From assembly GCA_910592205.1 (NCBI GenBank), contig CAJVPJ010000016.1:1-64000 (forward strand): a DNA stretch of 64,000 nucleotides, given 5' to 3'. Below, piece after piece: positions 40,712-50,170 of this stretch (positions within the stretch are counted from its first letter, which is position 1; each line of letters opens with the position of its first letter). Made by a program: the position numbers and the translations under genes. This stretch comes from Paraglomus occultum (Eukaryota; Glomeromycota; Glomeromycetes; Paraglomerales; Paraglomeraceae). Under the pieces are notes generated by a model, which searched no databases, had not been told where the DNA came from, and saw only the letters and a list, made by a program, of their open reading frames with translations.

Positions 40712-41587
40712 GTGGTGGAAAATCAGAAAATTAAATATTCTTATCAAGACTGTTGGAATTATGCTCTTGCTTTGCGGAAAAATATGGAGATTAAAGAGGC
40801 AAAAAATGACATAATTGCTCTTTGTCAAACGGTTCCAGAAGATTTTTGATTGAATTTTTCTAATAAATTGTTGTCTGTTTCTGATTATTCTCAAATTTGC
40901 CATGATTTAAATAGACATTTAAAAGAATATTATCCCGTTCCTTATTTGACTAATAAAGTTTCTTTTTATGGATTGGATTTCTATGTTGAAAAAGGAGTAT
41001 TTATTCCCCAAAAAGATACTGAAATATTGGTGGAAAGGACTTTGGGGTGGGCTGATAAAATGTGAGAAAGAAAAGAACAGTTAAAGGTTCTTGACATTGG
41101 TACTGGTTGTGGTAATATAGCAATTTCTTTGGCGAAAAATCGACTCTCTTGAAGTTTGGTGGCGGTTGATATCAATAAAAAATCTTTATCGATAGCCAAA
41201 AATAATGCCGTAAATCAACAAATAAAAAACATTGAAGTTATATGAAGCGATTTGTTTAGTAATATGGATCAACACAAAAGATTTAATATTATTGTTTCTA
41301 ATCCTCCTTATATTAGTGCTAGTGAGTATAAAAATCTTTCTCCCGCTGTTAAGGAGCAACCTAGAGAAGCTCTGGTGGCCGCCAATGAGGGTTATTTTTT
41401 TTATCAAGAAATCTTTCGTCAAGCCCGTAATTACCTGACTAAAAAGTTTTTATTGGTGGTGGAAATAGGTTATCAACAAGAGGAAAAAGTTATAAAATTA
41501 ATAATAGAATACTTTCCTCATGCCAAAGTTTCTATTTTCTCTGATTACGAAGACCATTCACGAGTGGTGGTAATAGCCAACAATTAA
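40712..41587 (+). CDS. prmC: Release factor glutamine N5-methyltransferase
   Basis: PrmC methylates the GGQ glutamine of RF1/RF2. GTG at 40712 (or 40715) gives 291 residues. AdoMet motif VLDIGTGCGNIAISLA, then VAVDINKKSLSIAKNNA, and the catalytic NPPY in IIVSNPPYISASEYKNL. The N-terminal helical domain is present (DCWNYALALRKNMEIKEA). TGA codons fall at conserved hydrophobic or Trp positions. In a code-4 organism RF2 is normally absent, so RF1 would be the substrate. Confidence 0.9.
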
Positions 41588-41596
41588 TACAAAAAG

Positions 41597-41673
41597 GGTT
41601 TGGTAGCTCAGTCGGTTAGAGCGTCTGACTGAAGATCAGAAGGTCGGCAGTTCGATTCTGCCCTAAACCACCA
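41597..41673 (+). tRNA. trnF: tRNA-Phe, anticodon GAA
   Basis: Acceptor GGTTTGG/CTAAACC, anticodon arm CTGACTGAAGATCAG, T loop GTTCGATTC, CCA encoded. Confidence 0.95.
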
Positions 41674-41693
41674 TTAAATATAAAATAATTATT

Positions 41694-42116
41694 ATGATTG
41701 GAATAACCGAAATAAATAAAGAAGTGAATAAAAAAACGAGAGTAGGTGAAGCAGAGGTAAAAACAGTAATTACTGCTTTTTTGGAAGTGATTAAGCAAGA
41801 TTTAATTAAAGGTGAGGATATTAGTTTCAAGGGTTACTTTACTTTAAAAAGATCAAAACAATTACCAAAAATTAATAAGTTTTGTGATGAACATACAAAA
41901 AAAATGGATAAGTTTAAGAAAGATAACGAAGGTAGGGATTTAGTATCGTTTGTTAAATCTCCTGTGTTCAAAAAAATAAATTTAGAAATAAAAAAATGTA
42001 GTGACTGTAAGGCTCAAAAGCAAAAAATAGCCAAAGCAACTAAGTTTCTCCCACGAGTGGTTTGCAAAACTAGTGAGGGGCTATGAAAAAGTTCGAGGTC
42101 TAGCCAAAAAAGATAG
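41694..42116 (+). CDS. HU/IHF-family DNA-binding protein with C-terminal extension
   Basis: 140 residues from ATG at 41694. The HU fold is seen in GITEINKEVNKKTRVGEAEV, then VIKQDLIKGEDISFKGYFTL, the KG..I...GFG-like turn. HU proteins are about 90 residues; here an insert and a Lys/Cys-rich extension (IKKCSDCKAQKQKIAK; KTSEGLWKSSRSSQKR) follow. Expected role is nucleoid packing. It lies between tRNA genes. Confidence 0.7.
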
Positions 42117-42138
42117 GGGTTAAATGCCCTCTATCATT

Positions 42139-42212
42139 GCGAATATAGTTCAACGGTAGAACCTTAGCCTTCCAAGCTAATGATAAGGGTTCGATTCCCT
42201 TTATTCGCTCCA
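42139..42212 (+). tRNA. trnG: tRNA-Gly, anticodon UCC
   Basis: Acceptor GCGAATA/TATTCGC, D arm AGTTCAACGGTAGAAC, anticodon arm TTAGCCTTCCAAGCTAA (TCC), T arm GGGTTCGATTCCC, CCA encoded. Confidence 0.95.
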
Positions 42213-42269
42213 AAAAAAGCATTAAAACATTAAAGATATAAGTAAAATTAAATATATAAAATAATAAAT

Positions 42270-42707
42270 ATGACTAAAGATTTCAATATAAAGTTTCATA
42301 ATCAAGGATTAAAGTTATCAAAAGGTGATGAAGAATATGAAGTTAGGACCAAAGATGGAAAAGAAGTAAAAGTGGAATTTAAAGATGATGCTAAGAAAGG
42401 TGACATTTCAAACAACGACATAGATTTAGAATACAAAAAAAAAAGTGACAGTAAATGAACGCCATGGACTGGTGTAAAGGCTGAATATGAGGAATCAACT
42501 TTTTTTAAAGGCATAAAGTTAAACAAAAAGGAATTAGAAAGCGGAAAAGAATTGAAAGAAGAAATAAAACCAGGTATTGGATTTTTCGCATCAAAGAGAT
42601 GACCATTTTGATTAGTAATAGTTGTTGTAATTCTATTGATAGTTGGGCTTATCTGATGATGAATTGCTTCCAGCCGAAAAGAAGATAAGGAAGAAGAAAG
42701 TTTATAA
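42270..42707 (+). CDS. Small single-pass membrane protein, unknown
   Basis: 145 residues from ATG at 42270. A soluble part rich in Asp/Lys (residues 1-105) is followed by one membrane segment (LVIVVVILLIVGLIWWWI) and a short charged tail ending KEEESL. Trp residues coded by TGA cluster beside the membrane segment. No family recognised. Confidence 0.6.
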
Positions 42708-42739
42708 GGGCGGGAGGTTAATTACTCCCCCTTAATTCT

Positions 42740-43081
42740 ATGTTAGAAAGTTTAGTTAAGGAAGAGGATTTTGATTCCTTTATTCAAAATAATCACGATA
42801 AATTGGTCCTAGTAAAATTTTCAACGGTCTGGTGTTCTCCCTGCCAAGTGCTACAAAAAAATATTAAGGAGTTATTGACAGAGTTAGAAAAATCAACCGA
42901 GCGAGGGAAAAAATTGGTAGTAATGGAAGTGGACGCAGAAAAATTTCCGCGGCTAGCCCAAAGGCCCCAGTTTCGGGTTTATTCGGTGCCAACTATTTTT
43001 CTTTTTCACCAAGGCCAACTGATTAAAAAAGGCAGTGGAAGCATGAATATTCAACAATTAAGGGAATTTATTGGTATTTAA
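42740..43081 (+). CDS. trxA: Thioredoxin
   Basis: 113 residues from ATG at 42740. The active site is VWCSPCQVLQ, that is C-S-P-C rather than the usual C-G-P-C; cis-Pro follows in YSVPTIFLFHQGQL. Length is right for the family. It uses TGG for the active-site Trp. It would keep cytoplasmic disulfides reduced; the Ser in the motif may alter the redox potential. It lies just before the tRNA-Glu gene. Confidence 0.85.
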   Translation: MLESLVKEEDFDSFIQNNHDKLVLVKFSTVWCSPCQVLQKNIKELLTELEKSTERGKKLVVMEVDAEKFPRLAQRPQFRVYSVPTIFLFHQGQLIKKGSGSMNIQQLREFIGI

Positions 43082-43086
43082 ACAGG

Positions 43087-43161
43087 GGCCCGTTGGTGAA
43101 GCGATTAACACATATGCCTTTCACGCATACATGACGGGTTTGACTCCCGTACGGGTCACCA
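43087..43161 (+). tRNA. trnE: tRNA-Glu, anticodon UUC
   Basis: Acceptor GGCCCGT/ACGGGTC, anticodon arm TATGCCTTTCACGCATA (TTC), T arm ACGGGTTTGACTCCCGT, CCA encoded. Confidence 0.93.
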
Positions 43162-43232
43162 AAACTATAATTAATATCGGTACTTCCTCAAAAAAATGTC
43201 TTATGTTATTAATTAACCTTTTTAAATGCCAG

Positions 43233-43306
43233 GGAGGTGTAGTTCAACGGTAGAACATCGGCCTTCAGATCCGAATATGTGGGTTCAATTCCTGCCGCCT
43301 CTGCCA
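43233..43306 (+). tRNA. trnW: tRNA-Trp, anticodon UCA (reads UGA)
   Basis: Acceptor GGAGGTG/CGCCTCT with two G-U pairs, D arm AGTTCAACGGTAGAAC, anticodon region TCGGCCTTCAGATCCGA with U33 before TCA, T arm GTGGGTTCAATTCCTGC, CCA encoded. The sequence matches the pattern of mycoplasma tRNA-Trp(UCA). It directly explains the in-frame TGA codons across the window. The loop-closing pair is C-T, a small irregularity. Confidence 0.88.
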
Positions 43307-43311
43307 AAATT

Positions 43312-43388
43312 GCCCAAATCGCGCAATTGGTAGACGCAGCGGGCTTAAGATCCGCCAAGTGCCGGTTCGAATCCGGCTTTGGGTACCA
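43312..43388 (+). tRNA. trnL: tRNA-Leu, anticodon UAA, with a short variable loop
   Basis: Acceptor GCCCAAA/TTTGGGT, Leu-type D arm GCGCAATTGGTAGACGC, anticodon arm GCGGGCTTAAGATCCGC (TAA), T arm GCCGGTTCGAATCCGGC, CCA encoded. The variable loop is only CAAGT, like the other tRNA-Leu at 38933. Confidence 0.9.
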
Positions 43389-43396
43389 TGGCAATA

Positions 43397-43472
43397 GGTT
43401 CTGTAGTGTACTGGTTAACACGCCTCCCTGTCACGGAGGAGACAGCGAGTTCGATTCTCGTCAGAACCGCCA
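43397..43472 (+). tRNA. trnD: tRNA-Asp, anticodon GUC
   Basis: Acceptor GGTTCTG/CAGAACC, anticodon arm CCTCCCTGTCACGGAGG (GTC), T arm GCGAGTTCGATTCTCGT, CCA encoded. Confidence 0.95.
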
Positions 43473-43485
43473 TAAAATTAAATTA

Positions 43486-43611
43486 ATGATAAAAATAAAA
43501 ATTAATGATAAAAATAAAAAGGAATTATCCTTTCTTATTTTCAAAAAAGCCTCTTCTTTTACGCTAAGAAAATATAAAAAGAATATGTATTTTCAAAAGA
43601 AAAAAAAATAA
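43486..43611 (+). CDS. Possible very small basic protein
   Basis: 41 residues (MIKIKINDKNKKELSFLIFK...), Lys-rich, ending QKKKK. It sits between tRNA-Asp and the 43627 gene in the same direction. The length and composition could also arise by chance in AT-rich DNA; no family recognised. Confidence 0.3.
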   Translation: MIKIKINDKNKKELSFLIFKKASSFTLRKYKKNMYFQKKKK

Positions 43612-43626
43612 AATTATTTTAGGAAA

Positions 43627-44382
43627 ATGGGAAAAAATTACTGGTCTACTCTCAGTGATACTCAAGCGGAGACAGATGGCAATCACATTATAATCAAAGG
43701 AGAAGTCGAGGCCAAAAGTAAGTTAGAAGTAAGTGTTGTTGATGAAAAAGGCAGCCAAATAAGACGCTTCGTCGACGTCAAACCAGGAGAACAGAAGGTA
43801 TTGATAACAATGAAGTTTCGGTGAGAGATTGGCGATGATTATCAGGATACTGATGCCGAAAATATTGAGTATATTATAAAAAAGAATGATGATTGTTGAA
43901 AAATAGACAAAAATGAACGGGGCATAATAGTAAAAGATTGGTCCAAGTATGAGGAAGCCACCAAAGAAATGCATAAAAAATTATTGGAAGAAAAATTTCC
44001 TGATAAAATTAGAGGTAATAACAAACACGAGGCCGAAGGAGTGGATATGAAATATACCATTTTGGGGAACGGACAAGGTGGCTATAAAGTAAAAATATAT
44101 CACGGTGATACTGGTGATGATTGGGAATTTCCCTGGGAAAAAGTAAAAATCGAGCCTGTTTATTATGGATTAACCAAGAAACTTGGTTTTAATGACCTTT
44201 ATAATGTCAAACATCAAGAGGAAGAAAAAAAATCCCCCTGAACTACTGGTCGAATTATTTTTCTCGTTATTTTCGGGGTGGTTCTGATTTTAATTATTGC
44301 CTTTTGAAAAAAGATTTGAAAATGAATCAAAGGCGAGCGGGAACAAGAAAAAAAAGTTAAAGAGCAGTTAGATATCTTTTAA
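43627..44382 (+). CDS. Single-pass membrane protein, unknown
   Basis: 251 residues from ATG at 43627. The N-terminal part looks like a small beta domain (HIIIKGEVEAKSKLEVSVVD); further parts are polar; near the C-terminus lies one membrane segment (IIFLVIFGVVLILIIAFW) followed by a basic coiled tail. General plan resembles the 42270 protein (soluble domain, C-terminal anchor) without evident homology. Confidence 0.65.
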
Positions 44383-44395
44383 AATTAAAAATATC

Positions 44396-44617
44396 ATGAA
44401 AAAAAAAATTCATTTACCAATTCATCAAATAACTATTACTTGCGTGTACTGTAATCAGGAGTATCAAACAGTTTCTACTTCTTCTCAAAACATTTCGAAT
44501 AGTAGTTGTAGTAATTGTAATCCCTTTTATACGGGTGCTTTAGCGAGTGAAATAAATGTCGGAGCAGTAGAAAAGTTTCGACAAAGGGCTCAAAAAACTA
44601 AAGCAAAGGTCTCTTAG
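44396..44617 (+). CDS. rpmE: Ribosomal protein bL31
   Basis: 73 residues from ATG at 44396. Family pattern MKKxIHP...I...C..C, here MKKKIHLPIHQITITCVYC, then SNSSCSNCNPFYTGALAS and VGAVEKFRQR. Both Cys pairs are kept (zinc-binding C+ form). It is a component of the 50S subunit at the central protuberance. Good core-genome anchor. Confidence 0.93.
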   Translation: MKKKIHLPIHQITITCVYCNQEYQTVSTSSQNISNSSCSNCNPFYTGALASEINVGAVEKFRQRAQKTKAKVS

Positions 44618-44758
44618 TGAAGAGGATTTAAAAGATAAAAACCAAACTACTCAGGAACCAAAGACTAATTGAGTTCCATGAGCGATTGGCGGAGGAGCAT
44701 TTTAGTCTTCCTAATTGTTATTATTGCGATTGTTGGATTGACTAGAAAGAGTGATTAA
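44616..44758 (+). pseudogene. Remnant of a small membrane protein after rpmE
   Basis: In one frame LKDKNQTTQEPKTNWVPWAI leads to a stop at a T4 run; in the next frame FLIVIIAIVGL gives a membrane segment ending TRKSD. There is no good start codon. It looks like the C-terminal anchor of a broken gene. Confidence 0.35.
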
Positions 44759-44800
44759 TAACATAAAAAACCCTTAATTTAATAAACGAATTTACTTCTA

Positions 44801-44828
44801 AGCCGCAAAAAATCCTCCTTTTGCGGCT
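44801..44828. terminator. Hairpin between convergent genes rpmE and uvrC
   Basis: AGCCGCAAAA-(8 nt)-TTTTGCGGCT is a perfect 10-bp inverted repeat between convergent transcripts; A and T stretches at the base allow termination in both directions. Confidence 0.65.
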
Positions 44829-44901
44829 GGGTTAGTCTATGAATTATATTCTAAAAAAAATTTATTCTTTCCTTGAAGGGTGTTTTTTTACTATATAATT
44901 T

Positions 44902-46545
44902 TTAATTCTTTAAAGTGCTTTGGCGGTGTAGTTTACGGTGAAAATTAATAGCATAACGGTGAACTTGTTCTTGACAATTAGTAAAAAAATTTTTAATTCG
45001 TTCGTTTTTTTCAAAACTTAATTCTTGTAAATTATTAGTAATTATTTTAGCAGTTTGGTGTTTTTCGTCTTTGGCTAGTCCAATGACTGGAATTTTCAAT
45101 TTTAATTCCTTTAAAGCTTGCTGAACCGTTTTCACTTGTTCCTTTCCTCCGTCAACTATTATTAAATTCGGTGTCGCTTCTGGTGAATATTTTTGACAAT
45201 GAATACGGCAAGCTTTTTTTATTCGGGCCAGGTCACTCTCTAGTTCGGTTTTTTGCCCTGCTAAAATCAAATCCCCTTTAATCTCATTTTCTAATTTATA
45301 TAATTTACTTTTGGTGAAATTCCTTTCCCCATTAATAAAAGTTAAAAAACCTGCTACTATATCCTGCTTGTAGAGGTTAGAAATATCTAGGCATTCGATA
45401 TAATTAGGGGTTGGAAGGGATAAAAATTTACTTATTTCGGTTAATACTTGACTTTTGTTAACTTGTTGAAATTCATTTCAGTAATTTTTTTGTCAAATTT
45501 GCTGAGCGTTTTGTTGGGCCAAGTTAATTACTTCCTTTTTGCGGCCCCGTTGGGGTGATTTACAAACAAATCCTAATTCTTCCCCTAATAGTTCAATTTC
45601 AGGTAATTTTTCTGGAATATAAAGTATTTGGGGTAAAGAATTGTTTTGATAAAATTGATAGAGATAAGTTTCGCAGATTTCTTCTTGGTTGTTCCAAACG
45701 GGAAAGGCCGCTTCATCCGTCGCCACTAATTTTCCATAACGGTAAATAAGGAGACAAAGGGCCAAAACATTCTCTTGCTTATGGATACCCAAAAAGTCAC
45801 AATTTTCTTTTTGAATGAATTCAATATTTTGCTTACTAGTGAAAAAATCAATATTATCCAAGATTTTTTTTTCTTTGTGGGCAATTTCAAAGGCTAAGTT
45901 AGTAATGTTTTTTCGGAGAGAGTTTTTTATTTTCTTTTTTATTTCCTGAGTTTGCCCCCGAAAAAATTTGCGAACTTCTTTTTTAATATTTTCATAATAG
46001 GATTTATCCACTGTTTTCCAACAATGACCCGAGCATTGATTGATGGTGTAATAGAAACAAGGTTTTCCAAGTTTACCTTTACATCGGGCTAAGGGGAATA
46101 GCCTTTCTAATAGTTGTAATATTTCCCGGGCCTTGCTGCCGTCGGGAAAGGGGCCAAAATACTCATTTGGACTGGTGGGATTAATTTTCCGCACCACTTT
46201 ATAACGAGGATTTTCCCCTCCCGTAATTTCTAAATAGGGATAATAATGACTATCTTTGAGGAGAACATTAAAACGTGGTTGGTATTTTTTAATCAAGTTT
46301 TGCTCTAAAATTAAAGCTTCTTTGGCATTGTTAGTAATAATAGTATTAAGACTGTGGATTTGTTGGTAAAAATAATTATCGGAGGGATTTAAAAAATAAC
46401 TACTGACTCTCTTTTTGAGATTCTGGGCTTTACCAACGTAAATTATTGCTCCAGTTTTGTCTTTAAATAGGTAGCAGCCAGGTTGATTGGGGGTTTTGGC
46501 GATTATTTGTTGAGAAGTAGACTTATTTTTTTGTTCGTGAAGCAT
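44902..46545 (-). CDS. uvrC: Excinuclease ABC subunit C, lacking the C-terminal HhH domain
   Basis: One frame from ATG at 46545 to TAA at 44902, 547 residues. The GIY-YIG nuclease starts TPNQPGCYLFKDKTGAIIYV and continues YVGKAQNLKKRVSSYF. The RNase H-like second nuclease shows IECLDISN and PNLIIVDGGKEQV with both Asp residues, then HRYAINFHRKLH. The usual tail with two helix-hairpin-helix motifs after FHRKL is missing: the protein ends RQSTLKN. Incision on both sides may still occur, but DNA binding at the 5' side could be weaker. Confidence 0.9.
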
Positions 46546-46752
46546 TTTCGTTCATTTCTTTTATGAATAAGAAATTTTTAATACTTACAAGTGAAAGAAA
46601 AAGAGGCTCAAAATAATTAAGGATGTTAAGACCAGTTTAAAAAATATGGTTTAAAAATGGAACCCATTCAGGAAAAAGATTTGATAAATGAGATGAAGAA
46701 GCCAGAAAGAAAAAAATAATCTCTCCCTACGTAGGCAGTAAAATATTATATT

Positions 46753-47034
46753 ATGCCAGGAAGAAGTATAAACATTTATTTGCAGGAAGAAACCTATAAT
46801 CAATTACGACAAGTAGCAGGAGGAAGAAAAATTAGTCGTTTCATTAACGAAGCTGTAGTGGAAAAATTAAACAAAGAATTGGAGAAAGATAGAGAGAATT
46901 TTCAGCAACGACTAATTCGTGGTTACCAAGCCATGGCGAGAAATAAAAAACTGAAGGCCGATTTGGCTGTATGGAAGGAAACCTTAAGCGATAGTTATAA
47001 TAAGAATGAGCCAATCAAGCAAGAAAATTCCTAA
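46753..47034 (+). CDS. Ribbon-helix-helix-type antitoxin of a MazEF locus, copy 1
   Basis: 93 residues from ATG at 46753. MPGRSINIYLQEETYNQLRQ then ISRFINEAVVEKLNKELE fits a ribbon-helix-helix DNA-binding part; the rest is helical and would wrap the toxin. The MazF gene starts inside its 3' end (29-bp overlap). Confidence 0.75.
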   Translation: MPGRSINIYLQEETYNQLRQVAGGRKISRFINEAVVEKLNKELEKDRENFQQRLIRGYQAMARNKKLKADLAVWKETLSDSYNKNEPIKQENS

Positions 47035-47332
47035 ACAGGGAGAAATTTGATTAGTAAAGTTCCCTAAAACTAGGGAAAGTCGCAAGCCTTTTCGTCCTTG
47101 CCTGGTGATTAGTAATGATAGCCAAAATGTCTACGACGAAGAAATAATTGCTTTGCCTTTGGCGACCGAAGAAGTTATTCTGGGAGAAGTCCAACCTTTT
47201 GAAATTACTGTTCAATCTAATAAAGAAACGGGCTTAGAAGAGGATAGCAGAATATTAACTAATCGGATTCATACTTTTAACAAAGAGTTGCGACTCATTA
47301 AACGGCTAGGTCAAGTTGGTCCCGAGATTTAA
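47006..47332 (+). CDS. mazF: MazF/PemK-family endoribonuclease toxin, copy 1
   Basis: 108 residues from ATG at 47006. Family parts: PKQGEIWLVKFP, KPFRPCLVISND, EIIALPLATEE and TNRIHTFNKELRL, with the RPCLVIS strand that holds the active-site Arg. MazF toxins cut RNA at short sites. The antitoxin overlaps upstream. The length is standard. Confidence 0.85.
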
Positions 47333-47577
47333 AAACCAAACGTTGATTTCCTTGCGAGAAGGAATTGTAGGTAAAAAATAATGAACATATAATTTCCTAG
47401 AAAGAAAAAAAGAAAAATCAAAGTTTGCGGAAAAAAGAAGGAATTTTTTTTCTTTTTAGTTGCTTGGAATCTTTGTTAGAAAGTAAAGAAAAAGAATTTT
47501 TATTTATTTTTCCACGCCATTAACATAATCTTTACAAAAAAAATTTATAAATCCTTATTTCTTTTTTAAATCAGCAT

Positions 47578-50154
47578 TTAACTTTTATCAGGCTGTTTGT
47601 ATGGAACTTCTTGCTGAGCAATTCATTCGTCTTCCACATTCAAACTCTTCAAACTCATAGTGGACAACTCTTGAGTAACATTAGAGAGCGATTCGCTATG
47701 AAGAACAGTTGTTCCCTTTAGCAAGCAGTTTGGATATCTTATCTCTTCAGGCAAAGTCTGATTAAATTCCTCAGAAATTTTTACTTGTTGAGCAAATTCA
47801 GTATTTCTTTCATCGCTAATTTCACTGTATCAATTAAGTAAAGTTTTATATAATTCATTAGCAGTGGGGCGGTTCAAAGGGTTAGTGTCTCAACACCTGC
47901 TGATTAAATTTTCCAATGACTGTGGTATTTTAATCTGAAATCGAGGGCGGGTTCCTTCGCAGATTTTTAAGGCCAAATAAACATCATATTTCTTATCATA
48001 ATGAGGAGGCAAGCCAGTTAGTACTTCGTAAGCAACTATTCCTGAAGAATAGACATCTGCTGCTTGCGTATAACCTTTTTCTTGGAGAACTTCGGGAGCT
48101 ACGTAAGGCAACACTCCGTAAATTTCGTCTTCCTTTTTTAACGAATCAACCGAACGACTTAGTCCTAAATCAATGATATAACATTCAACCTCATCAACTA
48201 AGATATTACCCGAGTGAAAATCTCGATGAACTAATATTTTCTTATGAATAGAATTTAACCCCAAGGAAATAGTGTATAACAAATACAATTTATCTTCAAA
48301 ATCTAGTTCTCGATAATGGTCTAGTAAATATTGTCTTAGATTGCCATCCTTTAGATAATCAAGAACCATCAGATAATTTTTAGTGTTTGGGTCTTGGGAA
48401 ATACCATAACAATTGATAACATTGCTATCATTAGCGAATAGTTTATGGCAATCAATCTCCTGCAAAAATTCAGTATTAGTTGAAGAATTATCTAAACTTT
48501 TTAAAACAACTCTTCTTTGACCACCTCGCTCTCATTTGTCATTTTTGGCGTCTCAATTTTTTATTGGACCTTCCTTCCATTCGGCTTTATAAACTTTACC
48601 AAAGGCACCTTCGGCTAAATACTCAATATTTTCAAATTGTTCGTGAGGTATTCATTCTAACAACTGTCCTCAATGAGTGGCTTTCGACTGGTGTCGTTGA
48701 ATAAATTTATCAATTTCTAGATCACCGCTAGTTCAGTTGGGAAACTCTTCCTGAAAACGCTTGACAACATTTAGTAACTGTCAATTTTGTCGACTTTTTA
48801 GATCAAGTTGGGTTTTCAATTCAGCCTTTTGTTCCTTTGATTGTTGAAGATATTCATTTATTAATTGTTCAATATTTTTCTTTAAGGCTTCCTCGGCTGA
48901 CAACTTCTTATTTCTTATCAGCCAGACACAGAAGGAAAGATAACTAGAGCCGCAATAATTTTTCAAGTCATTAATTCACGACTGAGTTAGTTGGGAATCA
49001 GGACATTGGCTTAGCCATTGTGAAACTCTAATGAATTCGTCACCTTTTTCGCCCCAATCGTCATCTTTAATGCTGCTAATAAATATTTCACCACCAGGTA
49101 TGTTAACAATTTCATTGTAATTATTAAAGATATGCTGGAAAACTTTTTGCCGAATAATATTTTCTTTGACTTGAATTTGCTCTTTTAACTGTCTTTTTTC
49201 CTCTTCTAGTTTCCTAATTTCTTTTTCGACATCTCTAGCAGTTCCAAAGTCTTGATCATTGTCTATTTGGCCACTTACTTCTCATTCTTCTTTTCTTCTG
49301 ACAACTGGTTCACTTTTTTTATTGGCATCCTTATTATCATCCTCAGTCAGAATATTGCTCCTGCCATCTCATATTTTAACTTTCAGCCTCTTAAATTTTT
49401 TTACTTGTAATTTTTTTGTTAATTCTCTTTCTAATTCTTTTTTGCTCTCCATGTAACTAACGATTTCCTTGCTTAACTCTTGCAATTTGGGGGGGCGGTA
49501 AGACTCTGAAGAAGTTTTTTTTAGGTGATCGAGAATTTTCTCCTTAGACTTATCTCTTGACTTTTTGTGCAGGGCTAATTTTTTTTCTCTATTTTCCCTT
49601 TCCTTTTCACTTTCATTATGAGCACTAACAATGGAAATTGGAGGATTGTCAACATGAAGAACCCTGCCTTGGCAAGACTTGATTATTTCTGCTAGTTCAC
49701 CACCCCTTTCAATCATTAAAGCAATATCATTTTCACACTTCTTTGAGTTTTTAAAATCCTTAAACCGAGTGCGGACTACGGCGGTATGTTTAGTAATATC
49801 CTGATCAAAAATAACTGTTCTCAACAAGTTATAAGTAGCCATTTCATATTGTTCAAATCGGCCATTAGTAATAAAAAAAACTTGGCTAACACCATCTTTG
49901 ACTAAATAGACTGCTTCAGCAATGATATCTAATATTTTTTCGGTAGGCAGTTGAGTATCGCCAATACCTGGAGTATCAATGACAAGATAGTTAAGACCAT
50001 TATTATCCTTAAATTTTTCCGTTTGAATTTCTTTTGTTTCACTTATACTTCTCTCATTCTCTTTAAAGTTATTGGTGTTAGTGACTACATTAGCCAAAGC
50101 TGATTTTCCTCGGCCGGTGCGACCAATCAGGAGAACTGTCTTAGTTTCTACCAT
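47578..50154 (-). CDS. AIG1-type GTPase fused to a Glomeromycotina-type protein kinase
   Basis: One frame without TAA or TAG from ATG at 50154 to 47578: 858 residues. N-terminal AIG1/GIMAP GTPase: VLLIGRTGRGKSALANVV (P-loop), VIDTPGIGDTQL (G3), then VVRTRFKDF and ILHVDNPP-like RVLHVDNPPIS. A coiled-coil linker follows to about residue 550. Then the fungal block NWTSGDLEIDKFIQ and LAEGAFGKVYKAEWKEGPI, the Lys in VVLKSLD, MVLDYLKDGNL, HRDFHSGNILV, IIDLGLSR, VAPEVL and ADVYSSGIVAYEVLTGLPP. All kinase catalytic residues are kept (DLG for DFG). It follows another AIG1 gene by 16 bp. The join of the two modules was checked codon by codon. Confidence 0.85.
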
Positions 50155-50170
50155 ATTTTTAAGTTTGATT

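Noticed and set aside
43071-43421. Plus- and minus-strand frames across 43071-43421
   Set aside because: The stretch is a cluster of tRNA genes; frames cross several of them.
47578-50154. Two separate genes (GTPase and kinase)
   Set aside because: The apparent stop at 49369 is TGA (Trp). The frame is continuous from 50154 to 47578 and there is no internal start with typical spacing.
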